A stretch of 64,000 nucleotides of DNA from DATJHM01 sp035493895 (GTDB lineage Bacteria > Chloroflexota > Ktedonobacteria > Ktedonobacterales > Ktedonobacteraceae): contig DATJHM010000322.1 of assembly GCA_035493895.1 (NCBI GenBank), positions 1-64,000 of the forward strand, in the 5' to 3' direction. The notes under the pieces were generated by a model that ran no database searches, had not been told where the DNA came from, and worked only from the letters and a program-made list of their open reading frames with translations. Of the stretch, positions 1-7,158 are shown one piece after another. The stretch's first letter is position 1. Each line of letters begins with the position of its first letter. The position numbers were made by a program, and so were the translations under genes.

Positions 1-233
1 GCTACACTTCCTACACAAATGCCGATGGGATGCGGTTCTTGGCCCTACACGAATGCTACACTCTCCCGGCACCAGGCTACATTGCCTATGCGTTATACGA
101 CCTCGTTGTCGTGAGCGATGTGAGAGAGGAGCACATTTCTGCTTCTACTCTCTCTATTCGGCAGATGGTGAGGTTTCTGAAGGGTTTCTACTTCGAGTTT
201 TTCCTGGGCTCCCTGAGATCAACATGGAGAAGC
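1..233. other. left edge, no supported gene
   Basis: This stretch lies before the stop of the efflux pump. Short open frames run through it on the plus strand, but none has a ribosome site, a recognisable protein pattern or independence from the pump gene. Several CTACAC words are scattered in the first 90 bases, which may be the remains of an intergenic repeat. Nothing functional is called. Confidence 0.4.
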
Positions 234-1850
234 TTATACGCCAGGAACAGACTCTGTTTCTGGTAGATCATGAGCTTCTTCGGGATCTTGATCATGTGAG
301 TTCGTAGCAACATGAACTTCTTCAGGATCTTGCTTCTGTGCGTTCGTAGCAAAGGGCAGATCTTTCAGGAAGAATGTGGCAAGCAATGCGACTACGGCGA
401 AGATCATCACGGCCACAAAGCCGTGCTGGAGAGCGCTCAGGAGCAGCAGTCGCTCGGCCTCATTCCTGGGGAGGCGTTGCATTAAATCGCCCGTTACAGA
501 GCTATTTACGACTGTACCCACGATGGCGATGCCCAGGGTTGCGCCCAGTTGTCCCAGGTAGCGAGTTGCGGCAGTGCCTACGCCCAGGCGACTGGCAGGT
601 AAGGCATTCTGCGCGGCCAGTTGCGGCAGGGAGAAAAAGACACCTGCTCCTATTCCGGTCAGGATCATAAACAGGATAGCCTGTAACAGACTGGTTGTGG
701 ATGTCATCAATGTGATCAGGAAGGTTCCTCCGGCCATGAACAGCGCTCCGATGATCGCAATAATCTGGTAGCGTTTGATTGCACCTGCGACAACACCTGC
801 CAGACCGGCTCCGGCAACCATGCTCAGCGAAAGCGGGGTCATCACTAATCCGGCGCTGGTGGGCGAGATGCCAAGCACCCATTGCAGATAGAGCGGCAGA
901 TAAAGCGACAGACCCAGGAGCGCCATCATTTGAATCAGCGAGAGGAGTGCGGCGACACTGAAGACCTGATTGCGGAAAAGATCTAGCGGGAGAACCGGAT
1001 CAACGGCTTTGAGCTCGACGATGATGAACAAAGCGAAGAGCACTACGCCACAGATCAGCCCTCCCACCACCGGAAATGAATCCCAGGCATACGTCTGGGA
1101 ACTCCCCCAGGTGAGCCCTAAGAGCAGGCAGATGGTAGCTACCGCTGAGAGCACGGCCCCCAGTATATCGATGTTGCGCATGGCAGCCCAACCGCGCTCA
1201 CCGCTGCTATGCTGCGAAATGTTCGCGGGCATGAAAATCACGAGTGCCGCCACAGCCAGCACGCCTATCGGCAGATTGATGTAGAAGACCCAGCGCCAGC
1301 GTGAAGCTTCGGTCACCAGATTTCCCAGCAATGGACCATGCTCGGCAAGCCATCCACCCAGCGTAGGACCAAACAATGTGGAAAAACCGTAGACCAGCGC
1401 AAAGAGACCACTCCATCTGGCACGCTCGACTGGCGGGAAGATATCGGCAAAGGCAGTCGCAACCAGCGCTATACCAATACCAGCACCCATTCCCTGTAAT
1501 GCGCGAAAGATGATCAATTGATCCATACTCATAGAAGCTCCAGCCAGAAAGGACCCCAGCAGGAAAAGCACCGTCCCAAAAAGCAGAAACCATTTGCGCC
1601 CAAATTGATCAGAGAGCTTCCCCACGACAGGGATCATCGTCATTGAGGCCAGCACATAGACAGTGACGACCCAGGTATAGCGATCAAGGCCGTGAAGCTC
1701 GGCAATAATGCGCGGCATGGCGGTGCCCACAATGGCTTGATCCAGCGCTTCTAATAATGTGGTTAACATCAAGGCAGAGATCACACAGGCCAGTGCGAAG
1801 CCGCGCAAGCTCCTCTCATTCTCTGTTGAAGTAACGGATATGGTCTTCAC
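234..1850 (-). CDS. MFS efflux transporter, DHA2 (14-TMS, EmrB/QacA-like)
   Basis: Proton-driven multidrug or metabolite exporter of the inner membrane. The 538-residue protein has a short cytosolic N-terminus and about 14 hydrophobic helices, the DHA2 size class. The loop 2-3 signature GKLSDQFGRKW near residue 60 is MFS motif A, and FGPTLGGW near residue 165 fits the antiporter motif region of helix 5. The start is GTG at 1850, preceded by GAGAGGAA at good spacing. The last 40 residues are acidic and contain a near-duplicate of about 13 residues (DPEEVH / DPEEAH), made by a DNA duplication of about 40 bp. A palindrome upstream at 2048-2062 suggests local repressor control. The family is secure; the substrate is unknown. 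Confidence 0.92.
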   Translation of the reverse strand: MKTISVTSTENERSLRGFALACVISALMLTTLLEALDQAIVGTAMPRIIAELHGLDRYTWVVTVYVLASMTMIPVVGKLSDQFGRKWFLLFGTVLFLLGSFLAGASMSMDQLIIFRALQGMGAGIGIALVATAFADIFPPVERARWSGLFALVYGFSTLFGPTLGGWLAEHGPLLGNLVTEASRWRWVFYINLPIGVLAVAALVIFMPANISQHSSGERGWAAMRNIDILGAVLSAVATICLLLGLTWGSSQTYAWDSFPVVGGLICGVVLFALFIIVELKAVDPVLPLDLFRNQVFSVAALLSLIQMMALLGLSLYLPLYLQWVLGISPTSAGLVMTPLSLSMVAGAGLAGVVAGAIKRYQIIAIIGALFMAGGTFLITLMTSTTSLLQAILFMILTGIGAGVFFSLPQLAAQNALPASRLGVGTAATRYLGQLGATLGIAIVGTVVNSSVTGDLMQRLPRNEAERLLLLSALQHGFVAVMIFAVVALLATFFLKDLPFATNAQKQDPEEVHVATNSHDQDPEEAHDLPETESVPGV

Positions 1851-2047
1851 GAATTTCCTCTCTTCTTCTATTTTCGTATTCTTGATAGTTTTTCTTTATA
1901 GCTCATTTGCCAGTTTGTACTCTACTATATCTCACCCACCCGTATCCTGTTATGTCTCTTTGGACAGTTTTTCATGCTCTGGATACCCATATGCTTACTT
2001 CTCCTTTAGCGGTGGCTTTTCGTCTTATCCAGTTATAACGAAAGTAT

Positions 2048-2062
2048 ACCTTCTAAGAAGGT
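2048..2062. promoter_or_regulatory. perfect palindrome, candidate operator of the efflux gene
   Basis: ACCTTCT-A-AGAAGGT is a perfect 15-bp inverted repeat in the divergent spacer. On the minus strand it directly precedes a TATACT -10-like box that reads toward the DHA2 pump. Efflux pumps are often controlled by TetR/PadR/MarR repressors at such sites. No regulator gene is adjacent, so the assignment is inference. Confidence 0.45.
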
Positions 2063-2198
2063 CAAAACCAGCCCTCATTTTTCGGCTAAAAAAGTAACTT
2101 TTTCCGATTTTTTGTGCTTCCCTCAATGTGTCAATCTTTCTGAAACAAGGTACGTTTTTGTCCTCTATAGAAGATATACTGATCATATGAGTGAAAGC

Positions 2199-2268
2199 GG
2201 AAATATTTTGGAGATATTTTAGAAATCTCTGGAAATCTCTAGAAATCTTTTTAAAATTGGAAATCTTC
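2199..2268 (+). repeat. 10-bp tandem repeat in the leader of the HTH_42 gene
   Basis: Three adjacent 10-bp units at 2221-2250 follow the pattern (A/G)GAAATCTCT. Looser copies flank them at 2199-2220 and 2260-2268. The period is close to one helical turn. The array lies just before the Shine-Dalgarno sequence of the next gene, so it could be a protein-binding array or an A/T-rich leader. Confidence 0.45.
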
Positions 2269-2291
2269 CTAAAGAAGGAGACGGATCAAGC

Positions 2292-3581
2292 ATGCTCAAC
2301 GCGGATATTGCCCGGCAACGACTTCACAAGCAGCTCATTGCTCAGCATACCTTCGACAAGCCCGGAGACGTGGTGCAATGGTTGGGTGCGGTCCAGGCTC
2401 AGGACTATGCAGCCGCCAAGTGGGCGATTGGCCTGCGTCTGCCCGATGCAATCGACGACGATATTGAACAGGCATGCAACGATGGCACGATTCTGCGCAC
2501 GCATATCATGAGGCCAACCTGGCATTTCGTGACGCCTGCTGATATCCGCTGGCTGCTTGCCCTCACCGCTCCACGCGTCCATGCGGCGACAGCCTCTATG
2601 TATCGCAAGTTTGAGCTGGACGATGCCACATTTTTGTGTGCTCACGCGGCCCTGATAAAAGCGCTCCAGGGCGGCAAGCAGCTTACGCGCCAAGAGCTCG
2701 CGCTTGCACTCCAACAAGCGGGCATTGCGACGGATAATCCTCTACGCGTTAGCCTTATTCTCATGCATGCCGAATTGGACGGCGTCATTTGTAGCGGGGC
2801 ACGACATGACAGGCAATTCACCTATGCCCTGCTCGCTGAACGCGCACCCCATGCCAGAACGTCGAGCCGTGACGAGGCCCTGGCAGAATTAGCCCGGCGC
2901 TACTTTACGGGGCATGGTCCTGCGACGCTGCAAGATTTTGTCTGGTGGTCAGGGCTGACGACGACCGACGCAAAAGCTGGTCTCGAGATGGTGAAGGCAC
3001 AGCTTATTCGTGAAGCTATCGATGGCCTGACGTACTGGTTTTCGGCGTCTATGCCATCGACTGAAGAACCATCTCAAACAACGTATCTGTTACCAAATTA
3101 CGATGAATATATTGTCGGCTATAAAAATCGCGATGCCGTATTTGATGCGTCGCACACACAAAAGCTGGACGCGCGGGGCAACGTGCTTTTTAACCACACG
3201 ATTGTCATGAATGGCCGCATTGTCGGCACCTGGAAGCGTACGATCAAAAAAGATACGGTCATCATCACGCCCGATTTCTTTACGCCACTGGATGAGGCCG
3301 AAATCCAGGCCTTTACTGCGTCCACAAACAACTATGCGGCATTTCTTGCTCTATCTGAGCCCGCTGTTCAGGATTTTTGCGAAAAAACTATTGGCGGGTC
3401 TTTGCTGAAAGATTGTTTTTTGGTACAATTGCCCAACCTCCAATCTAAGAGGGCGAATAAGAGAGAATCAAGACAAAGCAAGGAGATGCAGATGGAAACG
3501 TTTTACACAGACCTTGACATACTGCCAAATTCGGCATTATACTTGGCAACCACGCCAATTTATACCACAAATGACAGATAA
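2292..3581 (+). CDS. winged-helix DNA-binding protein (HTH_42 / AlkZ-YcaQ-like)
   Basis: 429 residues. The N-terminus, including LVQWLGAVQAQDY-like text near residue 30 (seen as QWLGAVQAQDYAAAKWAIG) and the RPTWHFV motif near 75, is typical of the HTH_42 superfamily (PF06224). Members include the DNA glycosylases AlkZ and YcaQ that unhook interstrand crosslinks. The QxQ-type motif of AlkZ glycosylases appears as QAQD. The strong AAGAAGGAG ribosome site supports ATG 2292. The final 60 residues are hydrophilic and not typical of the family; they overlap the promoter of the next gene. The family is clear. Glycosylase activity is plausible but not proven. Confidence 0.8.
   Translation: MLNADIARQRLHKQLIAQHTFDKPGDVVQWLGAVQAQDYAAAKWAIGLRLPDAIDDDIEQACNDGTILRTHIMRPTWHFVTPADIRWLLALTAPRVHAATASMYRKFELDDATFLCAHAALIKALQGGKQLTRQELALALQQAGIATDNPLRVSLILMHAELDGVICSGARHDRQFTYALLAERAPHARTSSRDEALAELARRYFTGHGPATLQDFVWWSGLTTTDAKAGLEMVKAQLIREAIDGLTYWFSASMPSTEEPSQTTYLLPNYDEYIVGYKNRDAVFDASHTQKLDARGNVLFNHTIVMNGRIVGTWKRTIKKDTVIITPDFFTPLDEAEIQAFTASTNNYAAFLALSEPAVQDFCEKTIGGSLLKDCFLVQLPNLQSKRANKRESRQSKEMQMETFYTDLDILPNSALYLATTPIYTTNDR
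3402..3429 (+). promoter_or_regulatory. sigma-70-type promoter inside the end of the HTH_42 gene
   Basis: TTGCTG (3402-3407), a 16-bp spacer and TACAAT (3424-3429) form a good housekeeping-type promoter about 160 bp upstream of the proline-rich membrane protein. It gives that gene a transcript of its own although it starts only 9 bp after the previous stop. Confidence 0.5.
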
Positions 3582-3590
3582 GAGGTATAT

Positions 3591-4595
3591 ATGAATTCTG
3601 ATCCAAATGCTCGCCCACCTTATCCGCAAGGAAACGGGCAACCACCAGGTCCCTATGGTCCAAATCAATATGGTACGCCTCCTCCCCCACCAGGGCAGGG
3701 CGGGAATGGTATCAATCCTCCTTACAATCCTTATGCGGCTCCCAATTCATATTCATCAGATGTGCCTCCGACTGTGGCCGCTACTCCTTATCAGCATACA
3801 CAATATGCTCCTCCGCCAGCCCAGCCCGGACAGCCGATGCCGTTCGCGCAAAACCAGTATCCGGGGCAGTTCAATTATCCCCAAGCTCCGTTTTCTCCGC
3901 CACCTCGGCGCTCAACAGGCCGTATTATTCTGGTGGTTAGCGTGACGGTTGTGTTCTGCGTAATTGTCGTGTCCTTGCTGGTAGGTGGCTTTTCGTCTTA
4001 CCAGGCGAAGAAAAATGCTGCGGCAACAGCAACTGCGGTTGCAAGTGTCTATCCATTTAGTACAGATCTCCAGATCGACGACCCTATGGCCTCCAATAGC
4101 ACAAACGCCTGGGCTACGGCATCGAATTGTGTGTTTACAGGGGGCAGTTATCATATCCTGGCAAAAAATGATATGTATATGGTCTGCTTCAGCCGTAAGG
4201 GCAATTTCAGCAATTTCACCTATCAGGTCACGGTAGAGCTGACCAAAAGCCAGGTGGCAGGGCTGGTCTTCCGGGCGGATGCAAAGAGCGGAAGTTCGTA
4301 CAAGTATGTCTTTAGCGAAGGTGGCACCGCTGGTGTGTACTTGTATAAAAATTATGGTGCGGGTAAGGAAGTATTCCACAACGATAATTCTGGTTGGCAC
4401 GTAGGCAAGAAGAATACGGTCGCCGTTGTTGCTCGTGGAAACTCATTCACCCTTTATGTCAATGGTAAAGAGGTAAGTAAAGGGATTGATAAGAATAATA
4501 CGTATAGCAGCGGGCAGCTTGGCCTGGTCGTTTTTGGTAATACCAGTCAAACCTCCGAGGCTGTATTCACCAATGCGAAAGTATGGGTGATTTAA
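3591..4595 (+). CDS. proline-rich, single-pass anchored protein with a jelly-roll-like ectodomain
   Basis: 334 residues in three parts. Residues 1-105 are low complexity, rich in Pro, Gln, Tyr and Asn, with no fold expected. Residues 110-135 form one hydrophobic helix followed by basic residues. Residues 150-334 form a beta-rich domain with the pattern of LamG/DUF1080 concanavalin-like folds (FRADAKSGSSYKYVFSEGG, VNGKEV near the end). The N-terminus is probably cytosolic and the C-terminal domain outside, binding glycan or cell wall. Ribosome site AGAGG precedes ATG 3591. A terminator follows. No enzyme residues can be assigned. Confidence 0.75.
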   Translation: MNSDPNARPPYPQGNGQPPGPYGPNQYGTPPPPPGQGGNGINPPYNPYAAPNSYSSDVPPTVAATPYQHTQYAPPPAQPGQPMPFAQNQYPGQFNYPQAPFSPPPRRSTGRIILVVSVTVVFCVIVVSLLVGGFSSYQAKKNAAATATAVASVYPFSTDLQIDDPMASNSTNAWATASNCVFTGGSYHILAKNDMYMVCFSRKGNFSNFTYQVTVELTKSQVAGLVFRADAKSGSSYKYVFSEGGTAGVYLYKNYGAGKEVFHNDNSGWHVGKKNTVAVVARGNSFTLYVNGKEVSKGIDKNNTYSSGQLGLVVFGNTSQTSEAVFTNAKVWVI

Positions 4596-4602
4596 ACAGT
4601 GC

Positions 4603-4636
4603 TGGGGCTGAAAAAATTTTCAGCTCCCATTTTTTA
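4603..4636 (+). terminator. intrinsic terminator
   Basis: GGGGCTGAAAA pairs with TTTTCAGCTCCC (perfect apart from the tight A/T loop), followed by ATTTTTTA. It ends the transcript of the proline-rich anchored protein. Confidence 0.8.
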
Positions 4637-4712
4637 GCTCTGGTAAGCGTGAATATCGACTCGATGATACATCGGTCCGATGAACGAATGGATTTTAGGG
4701 ATATTCATAAGT

Positions 4713-5642
4713 ATGGAAACGCTCACAGATGTACGACGCTCAATAGTTGAGCAACTTCCACTCTTTCTGCAACTCAGGAGACGTACATGGACAGGATTTC
4801 AGATCTATATTGATGAGAGTCATCTGACGCGTCCTGCATTCTCCCTCTTACGCGCGTTGGAAGGAGAAACCGTAAGGGGGCAAACGCTGACGTTACAGCA
4901 AATGCAGAAAGATCTTTTCAATCCTTATGCAACCCGATTTACGGTTTTTGATCATCTCCCGTCTCTTATCGAACAAGGCTATCTTCAACAATGGGATGAT
5001 GGCTACCTCGTCACAGATGCAGGACGCATGCTGACCGATCAGGTCGAGATGGCGGCTCGTTCCTACCTGGGCAGTCTTCAGGTTTCTCCATCACTACCTC
5101 TGCCTGAGTTAGCAGCAGCTCTTATGGAACGAGTACATCACGCATGGCAAGCTCCAGAGCCGCTGGTCAAAGCTCATCAGGCAAGGACCCAACGACGTTT
5201 ACCGGTCGAAGGGGCACCGGCCATGGTCCAGGTAGAATGGGCACTATTGGGCTTGTGGGAGGCGCGGGATGATGCGCACATGGCGGCATGGCGAGCGTAT
5301 CAATTCTCCGGGCCGGTCTTTGACATCTTGAGCCGGATCTGGAGCAAAAAAGCACGCACCCTTCCCGATTTGATCTCCACTCTTGCAGAAACACAACAAC
5401 CAGCCGATGTCCAGCAAGGCATTTTAGAACTTACCGAGTCGGGATATGTTATCGCTACAGGCGAATATTTTGAACTTACCTCGCAAGGACAGAAGGTACG
5501 AGACGATATCGAGGACGAAACCGACCGGATATTCTTCGCTTCGTGGGAGCAGATGGCTGACGATAAAGTCATGTGGCTCAATACGCAAATAAGCAATGTA
5601 TGTGCTTATTTCAGGGAGTTGGTTACCAGTGACACAAGATAA
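4713..5642 (+). CDS. winged-helix regulator-like protein (tandem MarR-like modules)
   Basis: About 309 residues from ATG 4713; an in-frame ATG at 4680 adds 11 hydrophobic residues without a ribosome site. Two similar halves are visible: an N-terminal winged helix around residues 30-120 (leucine-rich helix, then GYLQQWDDGYLVTDAGRML) and a second around 225-290 (SGYVIATGEYFELTSQGQKV). Each ends with the '.G...T..G..' wing typical of MarR/PadR-type modules. It resembles the SCO6745-type winged-helix fold family. The NUDIX gene starts inside its last codons, so the two are translationally coupled. Ligand and targets are unknown. Confidence 0.6.
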   Translation: METLTDVRRSIVEQLPLFLQLRRRTWTGFQIYIDESHLTRPAFSLLRALEGETVRGQTLTLQQMQKDLFNPYATRFTVFDHLPSLIEQGYLQQWDDGYLVTDAGRMLTDQVEMAARSYLGSLQVSPSLPLPELAAALMERVHHAWQAPEPLVKAHQARTQRRLPVEGAPAMVQVEWALLGLWEARDDAHMAAWRAYQFSGPVFDILSRIWSKKARTLPDLISTLAETQQPADVQQGILELTESGYVIATGEYFELTSQGQKVRDDIEDETDRIFFASWEQMADDKVMWLNTQISNVCAYFRELVTSDTR

Positions 5643-6051
5643 TAATGCCTATCGATTTCCTGTTTCTGTGAAAGGGGTCATTTATCATAATGGCAAAATT
5701 GTTCTGCTCAAAAATGAGCGTGATGAATGGGAGCTTCCGGGGGGCAAACTAGAGCTCGGTGAGTTACCGGAGGAATGTGTGGTCAGGGAGATCGAGGAAG
5801 AATTGGGGCTGGCGGTGCAAATCGGTTCGCTACTGGATTCGTGGGTCTATCACATTTTTGCAGGGGCCGATGTGCTGATCCTCACCTATGGCTGTCATCC
5901 CACACCTTTTACTACAATTGCACATAGTTCGGAGCATAAGGCTGTCGGTCTGTTCACACCGGAAGAGATTTTGGATCTTCGCATGCCAGAGGGATATAAA
6001 AGGTCTATTGCGACCTGGATGGCCTATCGACATTCTTGTGTTGTAGGGTGA
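5629..6051 (+). CDS. NUDIX hydrolase
   Basis: Hydrolyses a nucleoside-diphosphate-linked substrate in the cytosol. The NUDIX box GX5EX7REUXEEXGU is complete: GGKLELGELPEECVVREIEEELGL around residues 41-64 (written here as GGKLELGE...REIEEELGL). The best start is GTG 5629, which lies in frame behind AGGGAG and overlaps the end of the winged-helix gene by 14 bp. A longer frame from ATG 5596 has no ribosome site. 140 residues is normal for a free-standing NUDIX enzyme. The substrate cannot be read from sequence. Confidence 0.87.
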   Translation: MTQDNNAYRFPVSVKGVIYHNGKIVLLKNERDEWELPGGKLELGELPEECVVREIEEELGLAVQIGSLLDSWVYHIFAGADVLILTYGCHPTPFTTIAHSSEHKAVGLFTPEEILDLRMPEGYKRSIATWMAYRHSCVVG

Positions 6052-6120
6052 GCAAGAGTTTGTAGCGGATTGAAGAAAAGGAAAGAAACGCGCTCGAGAA
6101 GCACGTAGAAGGGCGAGATG

Positions 6121-6160
6121 GCCGGTGGGGGGCAGACGCCATTCGCCATGGCGTCCCTAC
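6121..6160 (-). repeat. GTAG-hairpin (REP-like) element, site A1
   Basis: Arms GACGCCAT (6135-6142) and ATGGCGTC (6148-6155) enclose a 5-nt loop. CTAC at 6157-6160 reads as GTAG immediately 5' of the palindrome on the minus strand. The upstream GGCCGGTGGGG block is shared with the element at 13.8 kb. It lies in the convergent gap between the NUDIX and ecfT genes. Similar elements lie at 13.7, 19.7 and 41.2 kb. Confidence 0.65.
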
Positions 6161-6203
6161 TGGGCGGTCAAAAAGGATGCGATGACGTTTGACAGATCGG
6201 CAA

Positions 6204-6285
6204 CGTCGTGGCTTGTCTGCGACGTGGTCGATGACGAGGTGGGAGATGGTCGGCCCCCGGTCGCAGACAAGCCCCACGACGCTAC
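6204..6285 (-). repeat. long inverted repeat ending in GTAG, site A2
   Basis: Arm 6204-6223 (CGTCGTGG then CTTGTCTGCGAC) pairs with 6260-6281 (GTCGCAGACAAG, CC bulge, CCACGACG). This makes about 20 base pairs around a 36-nt loop. CTAC follows at 6282-6285, and its complement supplies the TAG stop codon of ecfT. It shares the GCTTGTCTGCG core with the hairpin at 46.4 kb. It may act as a transcript end for both converging genes. Confidence 0.6.
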
Positions 6286-7124
6286 AGAAATGATGAGGGC
6301 AACATACTATTGATAAGCACCATCGCACCACAGAATACGATGGTCAGGACAAGCGCCCACACGTCCACGCGCGTAAATGTCAGCGTCCGACGCTTACTGC
6401 GCTGCCAGTTCGGACGCCCACCGAAACAGCGCGCCTCCATCGCCACGGTAACGGTCTTCACCCGCTTGAATGCGCTGACAAAGAGCGGGATCAGCAATGC
6501 GCTCAGCTTCGAAACACGCTGGAAGAGATTTCCCTGAGCAAAGTTCATCCCTCGTGCGGCCTGGGCTTTGATCAAACGCTCAATCTCGCTGACAAAAATC
6601 GGCACAAATTTCAAGGCAATCACGATAATCATGATAAATGCGTTTACTGGAATACCGATCTTGCGCAGTGGAGTCAGCAGTACCTCCATGCCATCAGTCA
6701 GGTCCACCAGCGAAGTAGTGAGCGTCAACATTGCCGCCAGATAATACAAAAAGAGCACGCGGATCATGGTCAGGACAGCCGTGATGATCCCCTTCCATGA
6801 AATGCTCAAGACCCACCAGGACCAGAGTAGCGGCGTCCCTTTGGGCGAAAGATAGAACACGACTTGCATCACAAAGGCGAAGAGAAGGAACACAATGAAT
6901 GGAGTGATGCTGCGTAGTACGTACAGCGGCGAGATTCGCGAGGTCCGCTGGAGGATAAAGCAGTACACCAGACAAAGCGCAAAGGCAAGAAAGCTGTTGA
7001 TGAACGAAATACAGCCAATGAGCAATACGGCGCTCACCAATTTTGTGCGCGGGTCCAGGCGTATCACCAGCGAGCCGTTATTGACGTACTGACCGAAGGG
7101 GATGTAGCGGGAAAGCTCGATCAT
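6282..7124 (-). CDS. ecfT: ECF transporter transmembrane (T) component
   Basis: Scaffold membrane subunit that couples the two ATPase domains to the substrate-binding S component of an energy-coupling-factor importer. 280 residues with about five to six hydrophobic helices. The cytosolic coupling helices carry the diagnostic Ala-Arg-Gly pattern: AAQAARG near residue 190 and ARCFGGR near 233, both short AxARGF-like motifs that insert into the ATPases. ATG 7124 follows AGGAGAG. It is the last gene of the S-A-T operon, 34 bp after the ATPase gene. Its stop codon lies in a repeat element. Confidence 0.92.
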   Translation of the reverse strand: MIELSRYIPFGQYVNNGSLVIRLDPRTKLVSAVLLIGCISFINSFLAFALCLVYCFILQRTSRISPLYVLRSITPFIVFLLFAFVMQVVFYLSPKGTPLLWSWWVLSISWKGIITAVLTMIRVLFLYYLAAMLTLTTSLVDLTDGMEVLLTPLRKIGIPVNAFIMIIVIALKFVPIFVSEIERLIKAQAARGMNFAQGNLFQRVSKLSALLIPLFVSAFKRVKTVTVAMEARCFGGRPNWQRSKRRTLTFTRVDVWALVLTIVFCGAMVLINSMLPSSFL

Positions 7125-7158
7125 GATACTCTTCTCTCCTGTAATGCCAAACAGGCTT

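Noticed and set aside
30..266. 78-codon frame at the left edge
   Set aside because: It overlaps the end of the efflux gene on the other strand and has no start signal or pattern.
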